A stretch of 64,000 nucleotides of DNA, taken from positions 1 to 64,000 of the forward strand of contig JAFWWC010000012.1 in NCBI GenBank assembly GCA_017518105.1, given 5' to 3'. Shown here piece by piece: positions 1 through 6,772 of the stretch. The stretch comes from Selenomonadaceae bacterium (GTDB lineage: Bacteria > Bacillota > Negativicutes > Selenomonadales > Selenomonadaceae). The translations under genes and the position numbers were made by a program. How positions within the stretch are numbered: position 1 is the stretch's first letter; each line of letters opens with the position of its first letter. The notes beneath the pieces were generated by a model. It saw nothing but the letters and a program-made list of their open reading frames with translations. It did not search any database and had not been told where the DNA came from.

Positions 1-15
1 AGGTGCCTGCGCGCA

Positions 16-369
16 GTGCTGAAAACGGGCAGGGCATATACTGCGACGGTGCGGCGGCTGGAAAAATTATTCCGCTTGACGAAGAACGCGCTGATTACTG
101 GTCACGTGAAGCCGGATAAGAAGTCGCATGTTGGGCGACCGAGCGTCGGCGTGAAGAGTGAATATCTTCGAGCGACAATCCTAAGCACGGCAGAGAACAT
201 GCGCGAATTCGCGGGGCGGTCTGGGGTCAAGCTGGACTGTCTTTACGCGACGATACGCAATCGTCGAACCAGTCCAAAGACGCTGAAAAAAGTCGTGGCG
301 GCATTGCCCGGCTACAAGGTTGAAGACTTCATCGAGGTGGAGGATCATGGCAAAGAAGGAATCGCTTAG
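16..369 (+). CDS. Phage HTH protein, possibly 5'-truncated by the window edge
   Basis: The frame is open from base 1, so the gene could begin outside the window. A GTG at 16 preceded by AGGTG at 1-5 is the best visible start and gives 117 residues. Residues 55-110 look like a Cro/CI-type helix-turn-helix (a helix, then SGVKLDCLYATIRNRR, then a third helix). The last bases overlap the start of the next gene at 347, as in a tight early operon. DNA binding is inferred from this fold only; the regulatory target is unknown. Confidence 0.5.
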   Translation: MLKTGRAYTATVRRLEKLFRLTKNALITGHVKPDKKSHVGRPSVGVKSEYLRATILSTAENMREFAGRSGVKLDCLYATIRNRRTSPKTLKKVVAALPGYKVEDFIEVEDHGKEGIA

Positions 370-613
370 AAGTCTGCGTTCGTTGTGGGCGAAGCAGTTG
401 CGGGAAGCAAATCAGCGCGAGCACGACAAGTGGCGCAAGAAGTGCCAAAAGCCGCTAGGACGCCCGCCGACGCAAAAGGAGTTCGATAGGTTTTGCGCAT
501 TCGAGCAACTGCAAGGAGCGCGGGAGGCATTGATTGACTTGCTCACCGACGAAGGAAGCCTGCAAGAAAGTTTGCGGCTTAGCGTGGAATATTATGCAAG
601 GGAGCTGGTTTAA
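347..613 (+). CDS. Small basic phage protein, unknown function
   Basis: I chose the ATG at 347, which begins MAKKESLRSL and follows GGTGGAGG, over an upstream frame extension that overlaps the previous gene more deeply. The 88-residue product is helical and highly charged (many K, R, E, Q), with no motif I recognise. Its stop TAA (611-613) shares a base with the ATG of the following HTH gene, which suggests translational coupling. Confidence 0.5.
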   Translation: MAKKESLRSLRSLWAKQLREANQREHDKWRKKCQKPLGRPPTQKEFDRFCAFEQLQGAREALIDLLTDEGSLQESLRLSVEYYARELV

Positions 614-813
614 TGGTAAAGATTAACTGGGTGCGCGTGGAAACGGAGCTAGCCAAAAGGAACATGTTGCCCGAAGAGCTTGCGCAGCGGATAGGCGTGC
701 GCGTCAATGTCCTCAAGCGGTATCTGAACACGGGCTTTGCGAGCTATTCGGCGGCAGTGAAAATCGCTGACCTTCTGGGATTGCGCCCGTTCGACATCAT
801 CATTAGGAGGTAA
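613..813 (+). CDS. XRE-family HTH regulator
   Basis: This 66-residue protein is almost entirely one Cro/CI-type helix-turn-helix: ELAQRIGVRVNVLKRYLN supplies helices 2 and 3, and the C-terminal part (VKIADLLGLRPFDIIIRR) matches the usual last helices. Single-domain proteins of this size in prophages act as repressors or accessory regulators. The downstream 116 bases (814-929) hold no gene I can support. Confidence 0.7.
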   Translation: MVKINWVRVETELAKRNMLPEELAQRIGVRVNVLKRYLNTGFASYSAAVKIADLLGLRPFDIIIRR

Positions 814-929
814 AGTTTTTGGCACGGCTGAGTGAGTAAAAAAAATAGCGACCGAAGCCGCCGAAGAAGCCGAAGGAAAACCGTATGCAGAATAGCACGC
901 GGTAGCGGATTTGTAAAGGAGGCGGATTA

Positions 930-1148
930 ATGACAGTCATCAAGACGGACGAAGGGCTTTATCTGGACGTAACGACGATAGAGCGTTTGGAGATTGAAGA
1001 GGGGAAAATCGTAGTGGCGTACGTCCGGGGCGTCAATTATGCGTTCGAGGTTCGGACATTGGAAACCGAGTATCGGGCGTTGAAATTCAAGGCGTACATG
1101 GAGCTGGCGATAAAGTTAGCAAAAGAAGTGGAGGCTGAGGAAGAATGA
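930..1148 (+). CDS. Small phage protein, paralogue of the next gene
   Basis: The ATG follows AAAGGAGGCGG at good spacing. The 72-residue acidic product starts MTVIKTDEGLYLDVTTIERL and closely resembles the next protein (MTFVKTAKGIYLNAATIENL), so the two arose by tandem duplication. A beta-rich N-terminal half is followed by a charged helix. The function is unknown. It overlaps the next gene by four bases (ATGA). Confidence 0.6.
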   Translation: MTVIKTDEGLYLDVTTIERLEIEEGKIVVAYVRGVNYAFEVRTLETEYRALKFKAYMELAIKLAKEVEAEEE

Positions 1149-1354
1149 CGTTTGTTAAGACGGCGAAGGGCATTTACCTGAACGCGGCGACAATCGAGAA
1201 CTTGCAGGTTGAGGACGAAAAGGTCGTGGCGTGGGTGATGGGCGACGCTGAAAGCCCTTACGAGATTAAATCTTTCGACACGGCGGAGAAAGCCGAATTG
1301 TATTTGGCGATGCTGGTTTCGAAGTTAGGAGATGTGGCAAATGCGGGTGTATAA
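1145..1354 (+). CDS. Small phage protein, paralogue of the preceding gene
   Basis: This 69-residue protein is the second copy of a tandem pair: the K(T)-x-x-G-(L/I)-Y-L-(D/N) start and the T-I-E-(R/N)-L stretch are shared with the protein encoded at 930. It overlaps the preceding gene by an ATGA junction and the following YopX gene by 14 bases. The function is unknown; the tight packing suggests one transcript. Confidence 0.6.
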   Translation: MTFVKTAKGIYLNAATIENLQVEDEKVVAWVMGDAESPYEIKSFDTAEKAELYLAMLVSKLGDVANAGV

Positions 1355-1667
1355 GTTTCGTGGGAAAAGTTTCGAGACGGGCGAGTATGTCTACGGGGAT
1401 TTGATTCAAGGCGACAACGGCGTCTACATCAAACGCTGGGAAGACGGGGTCGAAGTCGAGGTGGACAACGACACAATCGCGCAATTCAGCGAAGGCTACG
1501 ACTTGAACGGCGAAGAGCTCTACGAAGGCGACGTGCTGGAATTCGACTACAACGGGATTCATTACGAGTACAAGGTTGGGTTGCGTGGATTCGCGGTCGC
1601 CAAGGACGGCTGCTATATCCCCGCGCAGAATTTCAAAAATTACCAGAAGAAAAATCGGGCGGGCTAA
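1341..1667 (+). CDS. YopX-family phage protein
   Basis: The start is the ATG at 1341 (MRVYKFRGK) after TTAGGAGATG; an upstream in-frame ATG lacks this spacing. The 108-residue protein has the YopX layout: an N-terminal M-R-x-Y-K-F-R-G-K, a middle G-x-Y-V-Y-G-D, then 'SEGYDLNGEELYEGDVLEFD', which matches the family's D-x-x-G-x-x-(I/L)-(Y/F)-E-G-D-(I/V) core. YopX proteins are common early genes of Firmicute phages; their role is not settled. Confidence 0.8.
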   Translation: MRVYKFRGKSFETGEYVYGDLIQGDNGVYIKRWEDGVEVEVDNDTIAQFSEGYDLNGEELYEGDVLEFDYNGIHYEYKVGLRGFAVAKDGCYIPAQNFKNYQKKNRAG

Positions 1668-1818
1668 CCAAAAAACAAAAAGAGAGGTGAATTGCCTCCT
1701 TTAAATTTCAACACGTCCGATTTTCAAGATAGAGGCGGCGGGCAATCGTCTCTAAATGACAAAACCCCTTGCCGTCAAGCGGGGCGGTTGCCAGCCGATT
1801 TAATAAGGAGGAAAGGCT

Positions 1819-1995
1819 ATGACGTACGAAATTATCTTGAGTCACACGGCGGACGGCGTGAGCGCGGAGTATGATTGCGATGACGAAGAACTTTATCAGC
1901 TCCTTCACGACGACGAAGAATTTCAAGACGAGCTGGCGCGGCTGGTAATGCATTTCGAGGAAGTAGCGGCGGCTCATGACGAGGCGAGCTACTGA
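1819..1995 (+). CDS. Acidic 58-residue phage protein
   Basis: The ATG at 1819 follows AAGGAGGAAAGG, and the frame runs 58 codons to TGA, which shares a base with the next ATG (TGATG). The product is very acidic (DCDDEELYQLLHDDEEFQDE in the middle), with a predicted amphipathic helix. I do not recognise the family. The strong ribosome binding site and stop/start overlap support it as a gene. The 151 bases before it contain two weak hairpins but no gene. Confidence 0.6.
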   Translation: MTYEIILSHTADGVSAEYDCDDEELYQLLHDDEEFQDELARLVMHFEEVAAAHDEASY

Positions 1996-2285
1996 TGCGC
2001 AAGATAAAATTCCGCGGGTTGTCGGCGGTGAATGGGCAATACGTGTACGGGAATTATTTGACGGTCGGCGGCACGGAATACATTTACGAAGAGACGCACC
2101 CATTTTTCACGGAAGGCGACCTGCACGAGATAAAGTCAGGGAGCGCGGCAGAGTTTCTGGATAACGATTGCAACGGGCGCGAGGTTTACGAGATGGACAA
2201 GTTGCGGCATCCGCTGACGGGCATAAGGAGCCGGGCGCACATCAAGCGGGTTGCGGCGATACAGTACAATGAGCTTGAGAATTAA
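1995..2285 (+). CDS. YopX-family phage protein, second copy
   Basis: The 96-residue protein begins MRKIKFRGLSAVNGQYVYG, the same start pattern as the protein encoded at 1341, and retains the 'DNDCNGREVYEMDKLRHP' version of the YopX core, where the usual G-D after E is M-D. It is coupled to the previous gene through TGATG and overlaps the start of the RusA gene. It is probably a diverged paralogue of the first YopX gene. Confidence 0.7.
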   Translation: MRKIKFRGLSAVNGQYVYGNYLTVGGTEYIYEETHPFFTEGDLHEIKSGSAAEFLDNDCNGREVYEMDKLRHPLTGIRSRAHIKRVAAIQYNELEN

Positions 2286-2625
2286 GGCGCGATTGGAGCC
2301 GGTACCGTTCGCGAGGGTGCGGACGCAAAACGGGCGGCACTTCTTCAACACTGAGCGGTATCGGGCATTCAAGGAAGAACTCGGTTGGCAAGCGCGGCTG
2401 ATAATAAAAGAGCCGCTGACAGGCGCGGTGGCAATCCGTTTGAAGGTCTATCGGCAGTTGCCGCCATGGAGTTTGAAGTTCGGGGACGTGGACAACCATT
2501 TGAAGGCGGTGTTGGATAGCCTCAATGGGATAGCGTTTCTGGATGATAGGCAAGTAGTGGAGGCGCATGTGAGCCTTCATCGCGGGGAGCCGAGATTAGA
2601 AATCGAGTTGGAGGAATTGAGATGA
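2269..2625 (+). CDS. rusA: RusA-family Holliday junction resolvase
   Basis: RusA enzymes cut four-way DNA junctions in recombining phage DNA. The ATG at 2269 gives 118 residues beginning with the family's basic beta strand (LRIKARLEPVPFARVR). The diagnostic acidic cluster is present: G-D-V-D-N-H-L-K-A-V-L-D-S-L-N, followed by F-L-D-D-R-Q-V, which supplies the metal-binding aspartates and the essential lysine. The length matches the family. It sits in the early block and overlaps the following small gene by ATGA. Confidence 0.9.
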   Translation: MSLRIKARLEPVPFARVRTQNGRHFFNTERYRAFKEELGWQARLIIKEPLTGAVAIRLKVYRQLPPWSLKFGDVDNHLKAVLDSLNGIAFLDDRQVVEAHVSLHRGEPRLEIELEELR

Positions 2626-2750
2626 GACTGCACAAAGTCACGAACGCGCTAGTGAATAAGGAACAGCGCAAAAGTTTTGTCGACAAGTTGATAAAGGTCT
2701 GGGGCAATGACGAGAGCGGAGCTAACGACAGTTCGGCGGCTGTGGATTGA
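2622..2750 (+). CDS. Possible 42-residue phage peptide
   Basis: An ATG overlaps the rusA stop (ATGA) after GAGGAATTGAG, and the frame continues 42 codons, overlapping the next gene by 44 bases. The N-terminal half (LHKVTNALVNKEQRKSFVDK) looks like a real helix. The C-terminal half lies within the next gene's reading frame. It may be a genuine small protein or a leader peptide. Confidence 0.35.
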   Translation: MRLHKVTNALVNKEQRKSFVDKLIKVWGNDESGANDSSAAVD

Positions 2751-3105
2751 AATCATTCAGCAAGAGGAATACCTGATAGGCTTGCGCGGTTTGCTGTGGA
2801 GTATGGAGCGTTCGCTAAAAGCAGGGCGTTCAAACGTGACAGGGCGCAAGGTCGAGCGGATGGTGTTGAAAATCCTAGACGAGGAAGAGCGATTGCAATG
2901 GCTGTACGAGCGTTTGGACGGAGCAAAAAAGCGATTGCGCGCACAAATCGAAGACGAGGTCGAGGATATGACGTTGCGGCGATTGCTGATACTTCGCTAC
3001 GTGGAGCGGCAGACGTGGACGCAAATATCCACGGCGATGAAGCTAAGCCGGCAATGGGTTTACGTTCTTCACAAAAAATATCTGCAGACGCTTGCTTTAC
3101 ATTGA
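2707..3105 (+). CDS. Sigma-70 region 4-like phage late transcription regulator (DUF1492/ArpU type)
   Basis: The 132-residue protein has a long N-terminal helical part (about residues 1-85) and a C-terminal region 4-like helix-turn-helix: LRRLLILRYVERQTWTQIST followed by AMKLSRQWVYVLHKKYLQTL. This arrangement is typical of small Firmicute-phage regulators that precede the packaging genes and switch on late transcription. It is the last gene before a terminator and the terminase genes, which fits that role. Activity is inferred from fold and position. Confidence 0.75.
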   Translation: MTRAELTTVRRLWIEIIQQEEYLIGLRGLLWSMERSLKAGRSNVTGRKVERMVLKILDEEERLQWLYERLDGAKKRLRAQIEDEVEDMTLRRLLILRYVERQTWTQISTAMKLSRQWVYVLHKKYLQTLALH

Positions 3106-3170
3106 AAAAGCAGATATTATTAGACTCGGCAGAGGTATGAAAAAGTTTGTCGGATAAGTGCGTAAGTCCA

Positions 3171-3199
3171 GAAGAGCTCCTTACGAGGGGCTCTTTTGG
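3171..3199 (+). terminator. Rho-independent terminator after the early genes
   Basis: AAGAGC and GCTCTTTT form a stem around a loop containing TCCTTACGAGGG, with a short T run. It separates the early block from the packaging genes. Confidence 0.6.
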
Positions 3200-3234
3200 T
3201 TTAGGTAGGTTCTGCGGAAAAGCAACGAGCCGCG

Positions 3235-3257
3235 GGTCGGGAGCGAACCGCCCGACC
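3235..3257. other. Perfect 7-bp hairpin just upstream of the terminase small subunit
   Basis: GGTCGGG and CCCGACC flank a 9-base loop. It has no T run, so it is not a standard terminator. In lambdoid phages the cos region lies immediately upstream of the small terminase gene, so a packaging-site role is possible but unproven. Confidence 0.3.
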
Positions 3258-3309
3258 TCTGTAGCTACAAATTTTGAAATCTGGCAAATGCGGCGTCACA
3301 AGGGGCTTT

Positions 3310-3801
3310 ATGGGAATGGACGTAGATAAGATAGTCAAAGTCGCTGGGGAAATTCGGTTGATGGCGGTCACGCAAAAGCAAATGGCTGGGGCGTTGAACT
3401 TGTCGGCGACGCGAATCAACGAGCTATGCGACGAGAAAATCATCGTGCGGGACGAATTCGCTAGGAACGGGCAAGTCATGCTGTTTGAGAGCTTGAGAAA
3501 TTATTTCCAGTCGAAGAAGTCGACCGATGAAGGCGTCAATTACTGGACGGAAAAAGCGCGGCACGAAAAAGCTAAGCGCGAACTGGCGGAGCTGAAACTG
3601 CAAAAAGAACGCGGGGAAGTGTACGACGCGGCGGAGTATGAAAACGCGCTATTGGAAAGTCTAGCCGCCTTCAAGACGACCTTAACGGGTTTGGGTCATA
3701 AATTAGCCCGGCAACTGGAAGGGAAAACGGCGGCTGAAATCTGCGACGTAATCGACGCGGAGATAGACATTGCACTAAAGGAGCTGAGCGGCGATGAATG
3801 A
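3310..3801 (+). CDS. Terminase small subunit, Nu1-like
   Basis: This subunit recognises the packaging site and recruits the large terminase. The ATG at 3310 follows AAGGGG; another ATG is at 3316. Residues 15-45 form a winged HTH (VTQKQMAGALNLSATRINEL), as in Nu1. A coiled segment follows (WTEKARHEKAKRELAELKLQ) and then a C-terminal helical region likely to bind the large subunit. The length is about 163 residues, close to Nu1. It lies directly before the large terminase with two small genes between. Confidence 0.75.
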   Translation: MGMDVDKIVKVAGEIRLMAVTQKQMAGALNLSATRINELCDEKIIVRDEFARNGQVMLFESLRNYFQSKKSTDEGVNYWTEKARHEKAKRELAELKLQKERGEVYDAAEYENALLESLAAFKTTLTGLGHKLARQLEGKTAAEICDVIDAEIDIALKELSGDE

Positions 3802-3940
3802 GCTAGAAGAATTGCGACATCGGTTGAGACTGCAGGAGATAAGAACCAGCGAGCTGGAGGAGCTGTACACCAACCTGAAAAAGTTCGTGCAGTATGGATT
3901 CGTGGCGGTAGCAATAAGTTTGATAATCTTGGCGAGGTAA
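3794..3940 (+). CDS. Small coiled-coil/TM protein
   Basis: The frame starts at an ATG inside the end of the terminase small subunit gene and runs 48 codons. The N-terminal half is a charged helix (LEELRHRLRLQEIRTSELEE), and the last 15 residues (FVAVAISLIILAR) form one membrane segment. The layout resembles small phage proteins placed near packaging or lysis genes. The function is unknown. Confidence 0.5.
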   Translation: MNELEELRHRLRLQEIRTSELEELYTNLKKFVQYGFVAVAISLIILAR

Positions 3941-3943
3941 GTC

Positions 3944-4294
3944 ATGACTAAAAAGGAACTAAAGCGGCTGGCAAATCAGCTGACGCAAGACGAGCAAGCG
4001 GAACTGATGCACGCGCTCTTTGAAAATTCGGGCGCGCCGTACATCTTCATGGTGAGCTTTGAGGACGGGAGCTACGGCGGTTCTTCGTCAAAGCAGGTGA
4101 CGTCGGCGGATTATCTGAACATGATGGCGGGTCATATCGTGCAGACGGCGCAAAAAAGCGAAATATCGCCGATGACGCTGTTAAAGCACATAGAATTCAC
4201 GGTAAATGAGATGATAAAACTTGAAAAACACGGACGCATTGAAGCGGCTGATAAGGGGAGCCCTCAAGCCGCCGAGCCGGCAAAGCGTAGCTGA
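3944..4294 (+). CDS. Phage protein of unknown function preceding the large terminase
   Basis: The 116-residue protein begins MTKKELKRLANQLTQDEQAE and has a helical N-terminus, a glycine/serine-rich middle (FEDGSYGGSSSKQV) and a C-terminal helix. It overlaps the terminase gene by 74 bases, so its last residues are read in a different frame through the terminase start. It has no recognised motif. Confidence 0.55.
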   Translation: MTKKELKRLANQLTQDEQAELMHALFENSGAPYIFMVSFEDGSYGGSSSKQVTSADYLNMMAGHIVQTAQKSEISPMTLLKHIEFTVNEMIKLEKHGRIEAADKGSPQAAEPAKRS

Positions 4295-6023
4295 ATGGGC
4301 GGACGAATTCGCGACTTTACCGACGACGAGCGCGGAGCCCGGACGTTATAGGACGAGCCGAGTTCCCTACTTCAAGCCGGTAATGGAGGCGTTCACGGAC
4401 AATCGGATACAACGGGTCGTGGTGAAGTCGGCTTCGCAAATGGGCAAATCGGCTGCGTTGCTCAATGTCTTAGGAAGGTACGCGCATTTGGCCCCTTGTC
4501 CATGCATGATAATTCAGCCGACCTTATCCGACGCCATGGACTTCAGCAAGCGGAGGCTTAGCCCGTTCATCCGCGACACCAAGGCGATAACGAACCTTTT
4601 CTACGAGAAGGAAAAATCCCGCGACGCCAATCAGACAATCCTGTCGAAATATTTCAAGGGCGGTTCGGTTGTGTTAGTGGGCGCGAATTCACCGAGCGGG
4701 CTAGCCAGTCGCCCGATTAAAATTCTCTTATGCGATGAGGTCGACCGATATCCGCAATCCGCCGGCAAGGAAGGCGACCCCATCGGTTTGGCGGAAAAGA
4801 GAACGTCCACTTATTTCGATAAAAAGCTTGGAATCTTTTCAACGCCAACGATAAAAGACGCGAGCCGCATTGATGTTGAGTATGAATTAGGGACGCAGGA
4901 AGAGTGGCGGCACCAATGCCCCGGTTGCGGGAGCTGGCAGTTGCTTTCTTTCGAGAACATGATAAGCGACTACGCGGAGCGCAAGCGCAAGGCGGGCAAG
5001 ATAATCCTTATGAAGTCGGTGCGATGGGCGTGCCCTTCATGCGGGGAAGTGTTCGAGGAGGTTCAGATAAGGAACGCGGCGCAGAAATATATCGTGCAAA
5101 ATCCGGACGCAATCCAAAATGGGGTGCGTTCGTTTTTCGTAAATGGATTTGCGAGCCCGTGGCTGACGTGGTCGGATATCATGAAGGAATGGTTGACAGT
5201 CCGCGGCGACCCGATGCGCGAGATGAACGTTTACAACACGCGGTTCGGATTGTCGTATGAAATGCCGGCTGAATTGGAAGAGGGGCAAGTGGCAGACCTT
5301 TTGGACTATCCGGCGGCAATCCCCGATGAAGTCATGATATTAACGGCGGCGGTGGACGTTCAGAAGGACAGATTGGAATATGCGGTATACGGCTGGCACG
5401 CGGGCGGCGGCTACGGGATTGAGCGCGGGATTGTTGAGGGTTCGCCGACAGAAAAAAACACGTGGGCTGAATTGGATACTCGGCTTTCCTTACGCGCCAC
5501 CAACGCGGCGGGGCGGGAGTATCGAATTGAGCGCACGTTCGTGGATAGCGGATTTGCGACGGAATATGTTTACGCTTACTGCCGCTCTCGCATGAAGCAG
5601 GGACGCTTTGCGATAAAAGGTTACAGCCGCTTTGGACAACCCTTAATCGTCAAAACGGGAATCATCAAAGAGGCGGGGATATATCTGGTGATTCTGAACT
5701 CGGACGCTGGCAAGGATGAAGTCATCGCGGCGTTGCAGAGCGGGAAGATTTTATATGGGCGCGACGACCAATTCCTAACCAGAAATTTTGACGAAAACTT
5801 TTTCAAGCAGCTAAGTTCAGAGCGCAAGGTCAAGACGGTGTCAGGCTATCGCTGGGAAAAGGTGAATGCGCACGCCCGGAACGAGGCGTTGGACATGACG
5901 GTCTACGCATTGGCGGCTCTCAAGTCGCTGATGACCGGCGACGCCGACGATTTCTGGGAAGGCTTAGCAAAGAAAAAACCGCCCGTGCGGCGGCAAGTAG
6001 TGAGCAAGGTTTTGGATTATTGA
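4221..6023 (+). CDS. Terminase large subunit, lambda GpA family
   Basis: GpA is the ATPase and nuclease that packages phage DNA. The start is a TTG at 4221; 600 residues are close to lambda GpA. The family's entry motif (SVAEWADEFATLP) is at 22-34. A Walker A-like SASQMGKS ends at K76/S77, and Walker B ILLCDEVDRY has D172 and E173. Two CxxC pairs (C233/C236 and C271/C274) form a zinc knuckle. The RNase H-like nuclease begins around D379 (ILTAAVDVQKDRLEY). It lies downstream of the Nu1-like subunit. Confidence 0.95.
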   Translation: MKNTDALKRLIRGALKPPSRQSVAEWADEFATLPTTSAEPGRYRTSRVPYFKPVMEAFTDNRIQRVVVKSASQMGKSAALLNVLGRYAHLAPCPCMIIQPTLSDAMDFSKRRLSPFIRDTKAITNLFYEKEKSRDANQTILSKYFKGGSVVLVGANSPSGLASRPIKILLCDEVDRYPQSAGKEGDPIGLAEKRTSTYFDKKLGIFSTPTIKDASRIDVEYELGTQEEWRHQCPGCGSWQLLSFENMISDYAERKRKAGKIILMKSVRWACPSCGEVFEEVQIRNAAQKYIVQNPDAIQNGVRSFFVNGFASPWLTWSDIMKEWLTVRGDPMREMNVYNTRFGLSYEMPAELEEGQVADLLDYPAAIPDEVMILTAAVDVQKDRLEYAVYGWHAGGGYGIERGIVEGSPTEKNTWAELDTRLSLRATNAAGREYRIERTFVDSGFATEYVYAYCRSRMKQGRFAIKGYSRFGQPLIVKTGIIKEAGIYLVILNSDAGKDEVIAALQSGKILYGRDDQFLTRNFDENFFKQLSSERKVKTVSGYRWEKVNAHARNEALDMTVYALAALKSLMTGDADDFWEGLAKKKPPVRRQVVSKVLDY

Positions 6024-6202
6024 TTGTCGTCGAGGAACTTTTGGGCGGCGGCTTTGTCGCCGTATTTGATGATTTTGGCGAACCGCTGAATCATGAGCCA
6101 TTCGGCGTCGTAAGCGCGAAGTTGTCTTTGTTTACGAACACCTTCAGGTTTGCGCCAACCGACTTGTCGCCCGCCGTGAAAGGGCTCACCTTTTTTATTC
6201 AC
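6017..6202 (-). CDS. Small phage protein on the minus strand
   Basis: A GTG at 6202 follows GGAGG at good spacing and gives 61 residues beginning VNKKGEPFHGGRQVGWRKPE. This looks like the basic glycine-rich start of small terminase-associated phage proteins, followed by a helix (AYDAEWLMIQRFAKIIKYGD). Its 3' end overlaps the terminase 3' end by seven bases in convergent orientation, and it overlaps the upstream minus-strand gene by eight. The function is unknown. Confidence 0.55.
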   Translation of the reverse strand: MNKKGEPFHGGRQVGWRKPEGVRKQRQLRAYDAEWLMIQRFAKIIKYGDKAAAQKFLDDNQ

Positions 6203-6338
6203 TACAGATAACCTCCTTGACGATGCGGCAAATACTGACGCCCGCCGCCAAGCCCCAAAACCAACTCTGCCAATCAACGGGCATATCGGTTAAGACGCCA
6301 GCGGTAAACACTCCGAGGAAGAAAATGCTTGTTTTCAT
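6195..6338 (-). CDS. 47-residue small membrane protein
   Basis: An ATG at 6338 after GAGAGGAGATG opens a 47-codon frame with two hydrophobic stretches: SIFFLGVFTAGVLT and WFWGLAAGVSICRIV. The second half (DWQSWFWGLAAGVS) resembles the 49-residue protein at 28007-28156 (DWVSWFIGVASGLS), so the two are paralogues. The size and two membrane segments suit a holin-like or membrane accessory role, but no function is shown. Confidence 0.55.
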   Translation of the reverse strand: MKTSIFFLGVFTAGVLTDMPVDWQSWFWGLAAGVSICRIVKEVICSE

Positions 6339-6361
6339 AAAAACATCTCCTCTCGATTCTT

Positions 6362-6367
6362 ATTATA
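6362..6367 (-). promoter_or_regulatory. -10 element for the two small minus-strand genes
   Basis: TATAAT on the minus strand lies 24 bases upstream of the ATG at 6338. No good -35 is visible at 17 bases. It is the only visible promoter for this small operon. Confidence 0.4.
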
Positions 6368-6526
6368 ACAAATTTGCGGCGAGTAATCAGTCGGACGCTA
6401 GACACCGATTGAACGTTTCGATAGAATTGCCAAAGAGTTGTTAATTGCTTAACCCTTTTCTCTGCGCATCGCGCTTTTTTTTTTGCCGCGGGAGAAAAGC
6501 AGGAAGATTGAACGGCTGGACGCGAC

Positions 6527-6550
6527 CACTGGACGCAACGTCCACGTTGC
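6527..6550. repeat. 24-bp repeat with hairpin core, copy 1
   Basis: The sequence contains the hairpin GCAACGTCCACGTTGC followed here by TTTTTT. A near-identical 24-base copy (one mismatch) lies at 39528-39551 outside the prophage. At this site the hairpin plus T run could act as a terminator on the plus strand just before the next gene. Confidence 0.6.
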
Positions 6551-6568
6551 TTTTTTGGAGGTAATGAT

Positions 6569-6772
6569 ATGAACTTAACGACACTAAAAAGCCGCCTCGA
6601 AAATTACCTTGAGGCGGAGCGCAAGATATTGTTAGGGCAGAGTTATAAAATCGGGAGCAGGGAATTGACGCGGGCGAATTTATCTGACGTTCGGGCGGCA
6701 ATCGAGAGTATCAGCGAGCAGATTGATTCAATGGAGCGACCCGCCGGCAGAATCCGCCCCGTAGTTTTCTAA
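6569..6772 (+). CDS. gpW/DUF6148-like head-tail joining protein
   Basis: The ATG follows TTTTGGAGGTAATGAT. The 67-residue protein has the small helical layout of DUF6148/gpW-type proteins: an N-terminal LTTLKSRLENYLEAERKIL helix, a beta hairpin with QSYKIGSRELTRAN, then a helix (LSDVRAAIESISEQIDSM). In related phages it lies between the terminase and portal genes and plugs the portal. That position is kept here, although the portal gene faces the other way and their 3' ends overlap by 45 bases. Confidence 0.7.
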   Translation: MNLTTLKSRLENYLEAERKILLGQSYKIGSRELTRANLSDVRAAIESISEQIDSMERPAGRIRPVVF

